From Hyaloperonospora brassicae (lineage: Eukaryota > Oomycota > Peronosporomycetes > Peronosporales > Peronosporaceae), in NCBI GenBank assembly GCA_947650285.1, contig CANTFL010001198.1:558001-622000 (forward strand): a DNA stretch of 64,000 nucleotides. The letters are read 5' to 3'. The notes beneath the pieces were generated by a model. That model ran no database searches. It worked only from the letters and a program-made list of their open reading frames with translations, and was not told the origin of the DNA. The translations under genes and the position numbers were made by a program. Positions 22,501-31,290 of this stretch are shown here, one piece after another. Every line of letters starts with the position of its first letter. Within the stretch, counting starts at the first letter, position 1.

Positions 22501-23143
22501 ATAATCGATCCGTGAAGATGCCTGCCGCTTGTTTATCATATTACCATCTTATAACTGTCTTGGAGCGTCCACACGCGTGTGGATGTACTGCGAGTGATTG
22601 TGATAGCCTCACTTGAGGTACGGTCGTTAGCACGACTGTACAAGACATCGGTGTAGATGATCACTACACTATTGAGCAAGCTCCCGGCGGCTGTACAGAA
22701 GTACAGGCGGTGCCGAAGGTCCGCCAATTGGATAAGTAGAGGTGACCGGGACATTAATGCATGGCTGAAACATGATTTTATGAAATTAATATTATATTAT
22801 AATTCAAATTATTATTGAAAAGTATTATAGTTTCATATTAAAAATACTGACAACATCCTAGGACGAACAAGCCGATGGCTCAGAAGCGGCAAAACGAATG
22901 CCTTAGGTCGGCTTGAGATTCGACCATAGAGGTTTGATACCTAAAGGTGGTTGAGCAGCCACATTCAGAAGACGTCGAGGGAATAAGTCCCCATGTACCT
23001 TAGGAAAGAATTCCTCTAGAGTCACCTGCTGAAGGATTAGACTCTCAGCAACCTCTGGGAATAAGTTCTAAGAAAGATACCGGGACGTTAAACGTCTTGC
23101 CCAAAACGGATCAAACGGAGGTGCTTATAAGCTTGATCTGATT
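22501..23143 (+). pseudogene. A2 protease-RT linker, decayed, with AT-rich block
   Basis: No open frame of note. It resembles the A1 linker at 5280-5430 at first (TGGAGCGTCCACACGCGTGTGG), then carries several hundred extra bases that A1 lacks, including an AT-rich block at 22768-22853. Confidence 0.5.
22768..22853 (+). repeat. AT-rich quasi-palindromic block
   Basis: About 86 bp, over 80% A/T, with inverted TTTATGAAATTAAT and AGTTTCATATTAAA ends. It is also at 18714-18789 in A-minus and absent from A1. It could be a tiny inserted element; no target duplication established. Confidence 0.45.
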
Positions 23144-23437
23144 GTGCCTCCGAAGTTGACTTCGGAGACAACTCAATTGCCAACGCTAGAACCGAAACGG
23201 TTTTTGCGCGATCTGAGTAGTGACAAAGTCAAGGAGATCTGCATACTCGTCATAAAAGATGAGTATGTGGCCGATATTCGGTCGGCAACAGTATTTGCTG
23301 AGACCAAACGGGTTCTCAGTAGCTTTTTGATGGAAGAAAGTGACTTCGATGAGAAGACTAGGATTGAACGGTACACGTCTCAATCCTGGGATTCACTTCA
23401 GAAAAATCCTTTATATAATAATTTGGTCAAATTTAAG
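23144..23437 (+). pseudogene. pol: A2 RT N-terminal fragment
   Basis: Open frame reading PPKLTSETTQLPTLEPKRFL to RYTSQSWDSLQKNPLY, identical in sense to A-minus 18414-18121. At 23437 the RT sequence stops inside NNLVKF and unrelated DNA begins, so this is a truncated copy. Confidence 0.75.
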
Positions 23438-23633
23438 ATGCATTTTACGAATAAAGGCTTTCCGATTTTTCTCAGGACACATTTATTAAAGAATTAACTA
23501 GATTTACCGTTGAGTCGGAACGTAGAGGCTTACAGATTGCAGGCGTCAGTTAAGTTCGAAATTAATTCTGAGTAGAGGAATACTGCCTGAGATGAGTGGC
23601 TCACACGACCTTAATGTGATCCCTCGATATCGG
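23438..23633. other. Unassigned junction sequence
   Basis: 196 bp between the truncated A2 and the C LTR. No ORF. It may be the start of the C LTR that is missing from the 3' copy, or old flanking DNA. Confidence 0.4.
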
Positions 23634-24344
23634 TCCGATCCCTCTATCTCTGGTGTCGGTTACTCCAAGTTTCCAGAGAGAACCCACTTGGTGTAAACCA
23701 CCTAGGGTACAAGGGGGCGATACACTTGAGAGGAAGACGCGTGGCTCCGAACTTAGTGATACAGGTAGGCGTATCCATGTTTTTGTTTTGATTTTGATTG
23801 GTTAACATTAAACATAGTTCAATTTGCTTCTGAGTACACGTGTCGACTTCTCTTCCGGGTTGGATTATTAACCATCCGACGTCACAGAAGTCGCATACTT
23901 AACTCACGTTATATACCTGGATTGTTTAGCCAGGGATCAAGAACTCTCAACTAATCCCCCAACTGCGATCAGATGCAGCGAACACGTAAATACAAAGGGT
24001 GCGAGATCTCGAGACGGCTCAAGTGGTCAGAAGTCTCGCGGATCAAGCATCTACATTGGACAAGGCGATCTTGTAGAGATCAAGGTGGCTCAAATTGAGA
24101 ACTTTACAAGTGCACCCGCTATCGTGTGAAGGTGTCCCGCAACAGCACCAATCCCAATCACAGCTAAGCTTGATATTGATTCAAATCCACCTGTAAAGTG
24201 CAACCCGCCCCACCGACAGGTACACACGGTGCGCAAGAAGATACAGAGCACAAAATCGGAGTACCCACTCCGATAGTCGGTCGTACGGGCGCCAGTGGAG
24301 AGTTGGTATCGACTACTCAAGAGAGCGAATACGACTTTACCACA
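23634..24344 (+). repeat. 5' LTR of C
   Basis: Repeated at 39818-40528 with high similarity. It ends TTTACCACA, matching the CCACCACA terminus of D and E. The left edge is only where the two copies start to match; the true start may be further left. Confidence 0.65.
24239..24295 (+). other. Candidate LTR intron in C, donor degenerate
   Basis: CGGTGCGC in the donor position and GCCAGTGG at the acceptor, 57 nt. Orthologous in position to the introns proposed in D, E and the solo LTR. Confidence 0.3.
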
Positions 24345-25480
24345 ATAGTGCGAGTGGCTGGACCTTCTGTTGAATCAGGCATCACCAAGAGCCCCTATGA
24401 GAAAATGTCAAGATCAAGACTGAAACTGGGATTGGAGCTTCAGAGGAATAGGGATCGTCGCACATGCACGAAATGAAAAGACCCATAACTTATTAGAGGT
24501 GTATGAGGGGATCTAATGACAAGGAAATGAATGAGATAGATCGATCAATCGTTATAAAAGCCCAATTTTGACCCTCTCTTGAGTCCCCTTCAAGACAAAA
24601 GCGGATCGCGCTGTGAAGCATGATTTGCGGGGTCAAACCGCTCGGTCCAAAATGAACAAGATCCACTATAGACTACTCCTGTGATGTCATCGAAGAAATA
24701 TACCAAGGTGTCAAAGCAAAAAAAAAGCAACGTCGAAGATTGAACAACGTAATGTAGACATCAAATTCCAGTATCTACCGGTAAAGTTTGCGGAAGAAGA
24801 ATAGATAGCGGAAGGGTGGCAATTGGACCTTCGGACGGAGGAAAATCATTAGAAGGTACTCCAGACGTAGCTGTCAAGCGACCCGAATCTACAGATATTG
24901 AATCCCAAGCTAATCGGAAATATTTAAGGCCAGATCTCAGCGCCAGTGACAGCATCAAACACGCTGGAATACATCAACGTAATCACCCAGATGCTACAGA
25001 ATGCAGGATTTGTCGGAGGGATGTTCGACGCGAAGAAGTTACTGGATTGTAAACAAGATTAAGTGATCAAGACGTGTCGATGGCTGTATGAAGGGCTGAT
25101 CTCGTAGATTGGTGCAAACGATAACGATGATCAATCGTTTCAAGCGATCTCTGATGCCCTAGACAGATCGTTGGAAAAAAATACAAGCACAAAGAACAAT
25201 CGTTTTTGGCGATCGCAGATGCCCTAAGAGGATATCAAACTGGATCATCGTAGTACGCATCGGCTAAGTCACAGATCGAATCAGATTCATTGATAGGTAA
25301 TCAACGTATGGCACTGGGCCCATGTAGAGCAAATCATCTGCGAGATTGGATGGTGAGGATCGAAAGCGCTCGGCAGCTGCATGAGCCGGAGACGACACAA
25401 TTCCGAACATACCAGGACCATTACAGACTTCTTTCGAAGCTGCCATGAAACGTTTTCAGCATGAAAAATGTGAACAAATT
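24345..25480 (+). pseudogene. gag: C gag, N-terminal part, decayed
   Basis: Many stops. Two blocks show homology to D gag. LEYINVITQMLQNAGFVGGM (near 24965-25025) matches the D segment around ALVTLLREANMVAGQF. GPLQTSFEAAMKRFQHEK (near 25410-25465) matches D's GDLQTYFDAAMARFLQEQ. The capsid core, zinc knuckles and protease of D have no counterpart here; the next recognisable block is RT at 25507, implying an internal deletion of about 2 kb relative to D. Confidence 0.6.
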
Positions 25481-25506
25481 CGCCCAGTAATATATGCAAG
25501 TTAGAT

Positions 25507-26101
25507 GTAAATATAGAAGAACAAGCATCGGTTGATTGAAAAAGGCAATGCTTTACCCCCTGTCGCACGCGGCGCGGTATGCGATATCGATGTATGTGGC
25601 GCGAATCCGATTGCACAGGGTGTACGGCCGGTGGCACCCAAGTTTCGGGAGAATTTGGCAGTTTTAATAAAGGGACTCTTGAAAGCAAAAATTATTCGAC
25701 CTTCAATATCTCCATAGGCGTCGCCATTAGTCGTGATCATCACGAAAAACGTCGATGACATCATGTTATGTATTGATTAGAGAAGGATAATCAGCGATCA
25801 CGGCTGATGGCCTGCCTCATTGTACTTAGATGCGAGCTGCTGCATAATATGCACAAGGCCCTGTGGTATTAGTTTTCGAATAGGGCTAATGAGATTTGGG
25901 TAGTGGAGATGACTGAACGGGCTAGAATGATTTCCTCGTTCATTACCCCTTCAGGTCTTTTTTTAGTGGTTGAGGATGCCGTTCAGATTTAAGAATGCCC
26001 CACAGATTAACCAGCGATTATTTGACAAAACTTTGTATGGATACTCAAAGATCGGCGAGAATGTGGATTTAACGCAACAAGTCGACCTGAGTTAACAGAC
26101 G
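25507..26101 (+). pseudogene. pol: C reverse transcriptase, 5' part
   Basis: KGNALPPVARGAVCDIDVCG, then PIAQGVRPVAPKF and LIKGLLKAKIIRPSISP align with D RT at 52205-52400. Further blocks to 26101 match MPFRFKNAPQIN-type palm sequence with shifts. RT is then interrupted by element B and resumes at 33780. Confidence 0.75.
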
Positions 26102-26106
26102 AGTTT
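26102..26106 (+). other. Target-site duplication of B (left), AGTTT
   Basis: Matches AGTTT at 33775-33779. Removing B and one copy restores the C reverse-transcriptase reading register. Confidence 0.9.
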
Positions 26107-26426
26107 TGTAATGGGGCAACCCATGATATTAAGTAGTCATAGTTTTATTACATAATTACATACATTAAGTGTAGACAGTATCCGGATAGCGGATACTGCG
26201 CGTCTATTTATTATTGGTTTATTATTGGGGTGCCAGACCCAATAATTAGCCAATAATAATTAGTTCTGTATTTGAGTGGTTCCCATGAGCTAGGGAACAT
26301 ATTCGCACTTACTGCGAATTATAAAAACACAAAAATACAAACAGAGTTAAATTCACCTTATAATTCACAGCGCTTCCTCAGCTTAATTATTAGTGTAAGA
26401 AGGTAACGGGCTCTCACCCCGTTACA
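26107..26426 (+). repeat. 5' LTR of B
   Basis: 320 bp, TGTAATGGGG...CACCCCGTTACA. The ends form a 5-bp TGTAA/TTACA inverted repeat, with a wider GGGG/CCCC symmetry. Confidence 0.95.
26208..26259 (+). other. Hairpin in B LTR
   Basis: TTATTATTGG pairs with CCAATAATAA, and the inner ATTATTGGG pairs with CCCAATAAT. Stem of about 20 bp with a small internal mismatch and a short loop. It is also at 33556-33607. A second small hairpin (AGTATCCG/CGGATACT) lies about 30 bp upstream. Confidence 0.6.
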
Positions 26427-26444
26427 CCTGGTAGCACTTCGTAG
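26427..26444 (+). other. Putative primer-binding site of B
   Basis: CCTGGTAGCACTTCGTAG starts directly after the LTR. The TGG at 26429 would pair with a tRNA CCA end. The tRNA is not identified. Confidence 0.55.
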
Positions 26445-26452
26445 TCCTTCCC

Positions 26453-27493
26453 ATGACCAAGTTCGAGATGGATATGAGTGAATCTTCGATGGCATTAGCA
26501 GTTTCGCTGGAGTATGCAGATTTTCCCCATCTCACTACGGTAGAATGGCAGGCATTACACCGCCTCGCGGCGGTGTCTGGTGAAATCTTCGTGACGTCGC
26601 TGCTAAGCACAGCGACGCCCGAACAACACCGTGCCGCCATTCAAGACTACATGGTGCGCGAGCTCGCCGAAGCGAACCGGCGAGTACATACTCTCTCGTG
26701 CCCCTCCCATTACGATGCAATTTAAATGGAGACGTCGACATACTCTGATGATGGTCCAGATCGTCTCCCCCTTAATCGCTGGTTTAGGGAGATTGATATC
26801 GCCATAGCGTCAAGGTTGATTGACGCTCCGACGGCCAAGGTTAATTTCCTACTGTCTCGGCTTGTTGGTAAAGCCAAAGAATGGGCTCTTGGGAAGCTCG
26901 TTGTAGACGAGTTGGCATTCCCCACGCTGGACGATATCCAGCGCGACTTACGACTGGCGTTCAAGCCCCCTCAAGATGAGTCACGCTTGCGCGCAGATTT
27001 CTTTTCACTTCGACAGGGCAAGCTGTCGATACGTGATTACGTACAGAAGACGCGACATCTTGCTTCGTGTATCATCACGCAGCCGATCGACATGGCTTCG
27101 CAAGTTCACGTCTTTGTCTTTGGTATGCAAGAGGGCATGACCCGCTATTGCCTCACACGTGCTGAACCTAAGACTATTGAGGAGGCATTTGCCCTCGCGC
27201 TTCGTGAAGATTACACGGTCGCATCGTCATATTTGCAGGCAGCGTCGCAACGCCCGCGTACGTCTGGCCCAGAGCCTATGGAAATTGACGTTATCGATAA
27301 ATTTCGTGGTCGCGGCAAGCAATTTATCCGCGACATTCGAAGTCAAAACACGATGAAGTGTTATCGGTGCGGCAAGACTGGCCATCGTGCGGCCGTCTGC
27401 CGAGCACCAGCGCCGGTGTCCATGAACACAGCTGTCTCACGTGGAGATACTGTGTCGTCATTGGTCCCGCCAAAAAACGAGCGGTTCCAGTAG
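26453..27493 (+). pseudogene. gag: B gag with one in-frame stop
   Basis: The gag polyprotein forms particles and packages RNA. The frame runs from ATG 26453, 26 bp after the LTR, to TAG 27491, broken only by TAA at 26723-26725 (an ATG follows at once, leaving a 255-codon frame). The capsid segment includes [20 protein letters not shown] and the [18 protein letters not shown] block of the retrotransposon gag family. A PEPMEID linker precedes the zinc knuckle [14 protein letters not shown] (27358-27400). It ends overlapping pol in the -1 frame, with a slippery heptamer five codons before the stop. Confidence 0.85.
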
Positions 27494-27512
27494 GTGCGGG
27501 GCGCCCTACTGG
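27472..27512 (+). other. Programmed -1 frameshift signal joining B gag to pol
   Basis: The heptamer A AAA AAC (27472-27478) is in the gag reading phase (CCA AAA AAC). An 8-nt spacer follows, then a perfect 8-bp stem CCAGTAGG/CCTACTGG (27487-27494 with 27505-27512) and a 10-nt loop. The gag stop TAG is inside the stem. Slipping back one base enters the protease frame, open past this point to 27673. A second GC-rich hairpin lies at 27520-27554. Geometry matches known retroviral sites; function is inferred. Confidence 0.75.
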
Positions 27513-28131
27513 CAGTAATGGAGCCCCGAGTACTCAGGTGGAAGCTCGGGCTCCTAGCCCTAAAGTGATACATACCCACTTCAATGCCACCACTATGCGC
27601 GACGATTCGAGACTGATAATTATCAGTCTCATCGTTGCTGGAGTTAAACGACCACTTCGAGCGTTGTTGGATTAGGGTGCATCCAACAACTTCTTTCGAG
27701 CATCATGTTTGTCCCTTCTCCCGTCGAAAGTTACGGTTCGAGAAGGTCCAGGTGACATCGTTGTCAAACTTGCTGATGGACAACCACAGCGTGTCCCGCG
27801 TAAAACAGTGGTTTTGCCGTACACGTTCGACGGCTTCCAAAGTAATGACGAATTTTTTATGTACGAGATGAATTATGCATTCGATTGCATCTTGGGGATA
27901 CCGTGGCTGTCACGGTATCAGCCGACGATAGACTGGCTATCTCGGTCCGTCAAACGACGAAGCGGTTACGACGTAAGTGAAGTTTTCACTCATCTGTTGG
28001 TAGCGCCATCCGATTGGCCTCACGTCAGGGTCGTGAACGAACTCGCCAAGACTAGAAGTCAGCACAGAGAGAGCGATGGCCCTCTGTGTCCGGTATGTTT
28101 TGTCACACTGATAGAACCACAACACGAGGCG
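27479..28131 (+). pseudogene. B aspartic protease, stop in active site
   Basis: Entered by frameshift from gag. The catalytic Asp (LLD) is followed immediately by TAG (27673-27675) and then GASNNF, so the active-site triad itself is broken. The rest is intact: KVTVREGPGDIVVKLADG (flap), then FDCILGIPWLSRYQPTIDW (27877-27933), the C-terminal helix region. Suppression of the stop would not be expected to restore the motif. Length and motifs otherwise match the A-family protease. Confidence 0.85.
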
Positions 28132-28395
28132 GTCGAACAGAGGTTCCCGCAAACACAGACATCGGTCGAGCAAGGGTTCTTGATTCACAACGAGACGGTC
28201 GAACAGAGGTTCCCGCACACACGGACTTCGGTCGAGCAGGGGTTCCCAAGTTCTAGCGAGGCGGTCGAGCACGGGCTCCCGCATACACACACAACGGCCG
28301 AGCAGAGGCTCCCGATTGTAACCCAAATGTTCGAGCAGAGGCTCCCACATACATCTGAGGCGGTCGACGACGAGCTCCCGCCTCTTATCGATGAG
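28132..28395 (+). repeat. Eight 33-bp (11-residue) tandem repeats in B pol
   Basis: In-frame units such as VEQRFPQTQTS, VEQGFLIHNET, VEQRFPHTRTS and VEQGFPSSSEA. Seven are clear and one is weak, each exactly 33 bp. They lie between protease and RT. The A, C and D elements show no repeat here. Confidence 0.85.
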
Positions 28396-28770
28396 AATGA
28401 ACGGGCTGTGGACTTAAATGTGAACGACATGGTGGAGACAGAGCTCCCACGTCTAGCAAGGGGTTTATTCATCCTCCAGCGACAGCGACGTTCCAGCCTC
28501 GAGCAGTGGCTCAAGACGCAAGAGAAAGCGTAAACGCAAGAAAGGTGCACGCCGATCACCAAGACGACGAATTTCTCGCTCAAGCGCCGTTGACGATGAT
28601 ACTGTATGACGGAATCCGTTTGTGCGCTTGAATATGTGGAAGGGTCTTCACATCGTGGCCGCTACGTTGAGGTAGCGAGCCCTCCGTGCACTGTTGCAGA
28701 GATCACATCTCTATAAACCCTACCATGGAAATATTTCCTTCACGACCTCAAGGCCGGCGACATCGAGCAA
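28396..28770 (+). pseudogene. B protease-RT linker with RS-rich basic segment, broken
   Basis: The pol frame continues to TAA at 28531. In another frame from about 28475 to 28600 the text is strongly basic and serine-arginine rich (KRKRKKGARRSPRRRISRSS), followed by VDDDTV and a stop. A frame shift must therefore lie near 28470-28500. The basic tract might bind nucleic acid or be a nuclear signal. Nothing is recognised from 28600 to 28700. Confidence 0.5.
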
Positions 28771-29565
28771 GTGTGCATCATATCAGCCGCCGAAGCAGCT
28801 AGTGGAGAAGTTCTGGAGGCTCACCCAAAGAGCGCTGAGCCCAAATCAGCGCGCGAAGAACGTTTCGTGGCACAGTCTTGGGAATCCCTTCGTGCTTCGG
28901 GCAACCCTGTCTATGATATCGCGCGTGAGTATTCCGACATCTTTCCGGAGAATATCCCCGCTGAGCTACCAGCGGATCGTGGTGTGCGACACGAGATCGA
29001 TCTCGTTTCAGGATCGAAGTATTGCGTGACGCAGCAGTGGCCGCTACCGCGTGACCAAGTCATCGCAATTGATGAATTTTTTGAGGGCCGCCGTAAGGCA
29101 GGACACGTCCGCGAAAGCATATCGCCACATTCGAGTCCGACTTTCTGTGTGAAGAAAGCCACCGGCGGTTGGCGCATCGTGCATGCTTTTAACAAGTTGA
29201 ATGACGCCACGATCCCGGCTCAAACACCAATTCCTCGGAAGGACATGGTACTGGATACCATGTCCGGCAGCGAGAGTTTTAGCGCCATAGACCTGACAGA
29301 CGGGTTTTACCAGATTTTAATGAGAGACAGTGATATCCCGTTCACCGCTGTCAGCACACCGAGTGGGATGCTTTGGGAGTGGCTTGTCATGCCACAAGGC
29401 CTTAAAAACGCTTTAGCAACGTTCAACCGGATGGTGACACAAGTGCTTCGGCCACTACATGATTTCGCTCCAAGTTATTTCGACGATATTTTTGTTTACA
29501 GCCGCGCTGAGCAACAACTCAGCGCTACGGAGGTCCACCTTCGGCATTTGAAACAGGTGTTGTAA
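28771..29565 (+). pseudogene. pol: B reverse transcriptase (stop at the end)
   Basis: A 265-codon open frame. It reads EYSDIFPENIPAELPADRGV, then HEIDLVSGSKYCVTQQWPLP, SPTFCVKKATGGWRIVHAFN and ESFSAIDLTDGFYQILM (first catalytic Asp). EWLVMPQGLKNALATFNRM and the catalytic SYFDDIFVYS (29473-29500) follow. All palm residues look intact. TAA at 29563-29565 precedes VMRENKLYANFKKCVF, which continues RT in the same frame at 29566, so one nonsense change separates the halves. Confidence 0.85.
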
Positions 29566-30560
29566 GTGATGCGCGAGAACAAACTGTACGCAAATTTTAA
29601 GAAGTGTGTCTTCTGTGCTCCCGAGATTCCAGTTCTTGGATGCTATGTTAGCAAGGAGGGTGTCCGTGCTGATCCCGAGAAAGTGTCATCGATATGTTTC
29701 TGGCCTACGCCCAGGAACCAAACGGAACTACGCCAATGGCTTGGCTTGGCCAATTACTTGCATAAGTATACGAAGAACTATGCAGAACCAATCCAGCCAC
29801 TATCGACCCTACTGAAGAAAGACGCAGTTTGGTCATGGAAAGCTGAACATCACTCTGCCTTCAACTCTGTGAAAAAGAGCTTGTCTGAAGCACCAGTGCT
29901 GATGTTGCCTGATGATTCCAAGCCATTTCACGTCGTCTTTGATGCGAGTAATTTCGCTATTGGATGTGCCCTCATGCAGTTTGACGTTGAGGGCCGAGAG
30001 CGCGTCGTGAGATTTCAGTCACGACAGATGAAACCCGCAAAGAGGAACTATCCGGCACATGACAAAGAACTTTTGGCTATGCGTTACGCGCTGATCAAGT
30101 TCAGAGTATATTTGCTCGGCGAGAAGATGTTTTCGGTCTATACAGATCACGAATCATTGCGTACCGCCGTCAAGACTCCCCACTTGTCCCAGCGTATGGC
30201 ACGCTGGTTGTCATACTTCTCAGAGTATAATTTTGTGGTCTTTTACAAACCCGGCAAGAACAACATTCTTGCTGATGCGCTTTCTCGACGTCCCGATTAT
30301 GATCCTCGACGTGACATGGGTCATCAGCCAGGCGTTGCTGAAGACGAGGACGACGACATTTGTTTATGCTGTGCTGAGCAGGGGCTCAATGCAATGATTT
30401 CGACACCTGAGCTGTCAATCCGGACTCAAATCGCTGAGTCATATGCGAACGATTCATTCTACACAAGAATCATCAATTATCTTCGACACCCTAGTGAGGG
30501 TTCACTCGCGAAGTTGACGAAACCAACGCGTGACAACATCAAGCGGTACGCGCTTGATGG
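29566..30560 (+). pseudogene. pol: B RT thumb and RNase H
   Basis: First part of a 557-codon frame (29566-31239). The RT thumb ELRQWLGLANYLHKYTKNY is followed by RNase H with FDASNFAIGCALMQF, HDKELLAMRYALIKF, VYTDHESLR and NNILADALSRRPDY. The D, E, D and D positions are present. It is followed by an acidic linker (DEDDDICLCC) to integrase. This module looks functional in itself but lies downstream of two pol stops. Confidence 0.85.
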
Positions 30561-31290
30561 TCCGCTGCTGACTTATACAATGGACGTTTTCGACCCACCG
30601 CGCGTCGTCATCCCTGCTGATGACGACCTTTGCGCACGATTGGTGCATGAATTTCATGACACCTCAACTGGTGGTCATTTGGGTCGCGAGAAGACGTTCG
30701 CGGCCATCTCTCGTGTGTTTTTCTGGCCGCGTATGTACAAATGCATCCAGAAATGGGTACGCTCTTGTGAAATATGCCAGCGTGTGAAGCCTGCGCCGTC
30801 TTCACAAGCTCCATTGCGTCAACTTCCGATTGCCACGGAAGCCTGGCGTTCGGTCAGCATGCATTTCATCTTTGTTCTCCCTCCGGACGAGCAGAAACGC
30901 ACGGGCGTATTGGTTTTTGTGGATCGATTTAGCAAAATGGTGCATTTTTCTCCAGTTTCCGCGCACGTTACGGCGGAGACGACCGCGCAGATCTTCATCG
31001 ATCTCATATTTCGACATTACGGATTGCCTGAATCAATTGTTTCGGACCGCGACCCGCGCTTTACATCAGCTTTTTGGGCAACGTTGTTTCAACTATTGGG
31101 CACGCGACTGCTTATGTCTACGGCAGCCCATCCAGAGACGGATGGGCAAACGGAGCGCGTGAACAGAGTGCTTGAAGATGTACTACGCAGTTATGTGACA
31201 TCGTTCCAGTCGTGGAGTTCGTTTCTCCCTCTCGCTTAATTTGCCATCAACAACGCAGTTCATGCGTCGACTGGGTTAACGCCAATTTTC
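30561..31290 (+). pseudogene. pol: B integrase core, dead
   Basis: The zinc domain is clear: HEFHDTSTGGHLG and SCEICQRVKP. The core begins SVSMHFIFVLP, where the first catalytic Asp is His. The second block SDRDPRF and the third HPETDGQTERVNR (Glu) are intact. TAA at 31237-31239 follows SFLPLA; the sequence then continues in the same frame (FAINNAVHAST) into the next ORF. Two lesions therefore disable integration by this copy. Confidence 0.85.

Larger units (their letters stand above)
20475..23437 (+). mobile_element. Ty3/Gypsy element A2 (5' LTR to RT start, truncated)
   Basis: LTR, primer site, gag, protease and the first part of the RT region, ending abruptly at 23437. It lies 20 bp from the inner end of A-minus, head to head. 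It shares every major gag defect with A1 and A-minus and one extra stop with A-minus only. Confidence 0.8.
21103..23437 (+). repeat. Right arm of the 2,335-bp inverted repeat
   Basis: Starts CAAGGGAAAGAGACC (rc of the left arm inner edge GGTCTCTTTCCCTTG) and ends GGTCAAATTTAAG, where the left arm continues into intact RT but this side breaks into unrelated DNA. Confidence 0.85.

Noticed and set aside
23634..24344. C LTR start at TGTAAACCACC (23692)
   Set aside because: Similarity between the two C LTR copies extends further left, to about 23634, so the LTR must start at or before that point.
27673..27675. TAG then G as a readthrough site like murine leukaemia virus gag-pol
   Set aside because: The stop falls inside the protease catalytic motif, and the gag-pol junction already has a frameshift signal. 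An inactivating mutation is simpler.
27937..28350. Minus ORF with repeated REPLLDR text
   Set aside because: It is simply the complement of the 33-bp in-frame repeats of pol. The sense frame contains protease motifs just upstream; the antisense has none.
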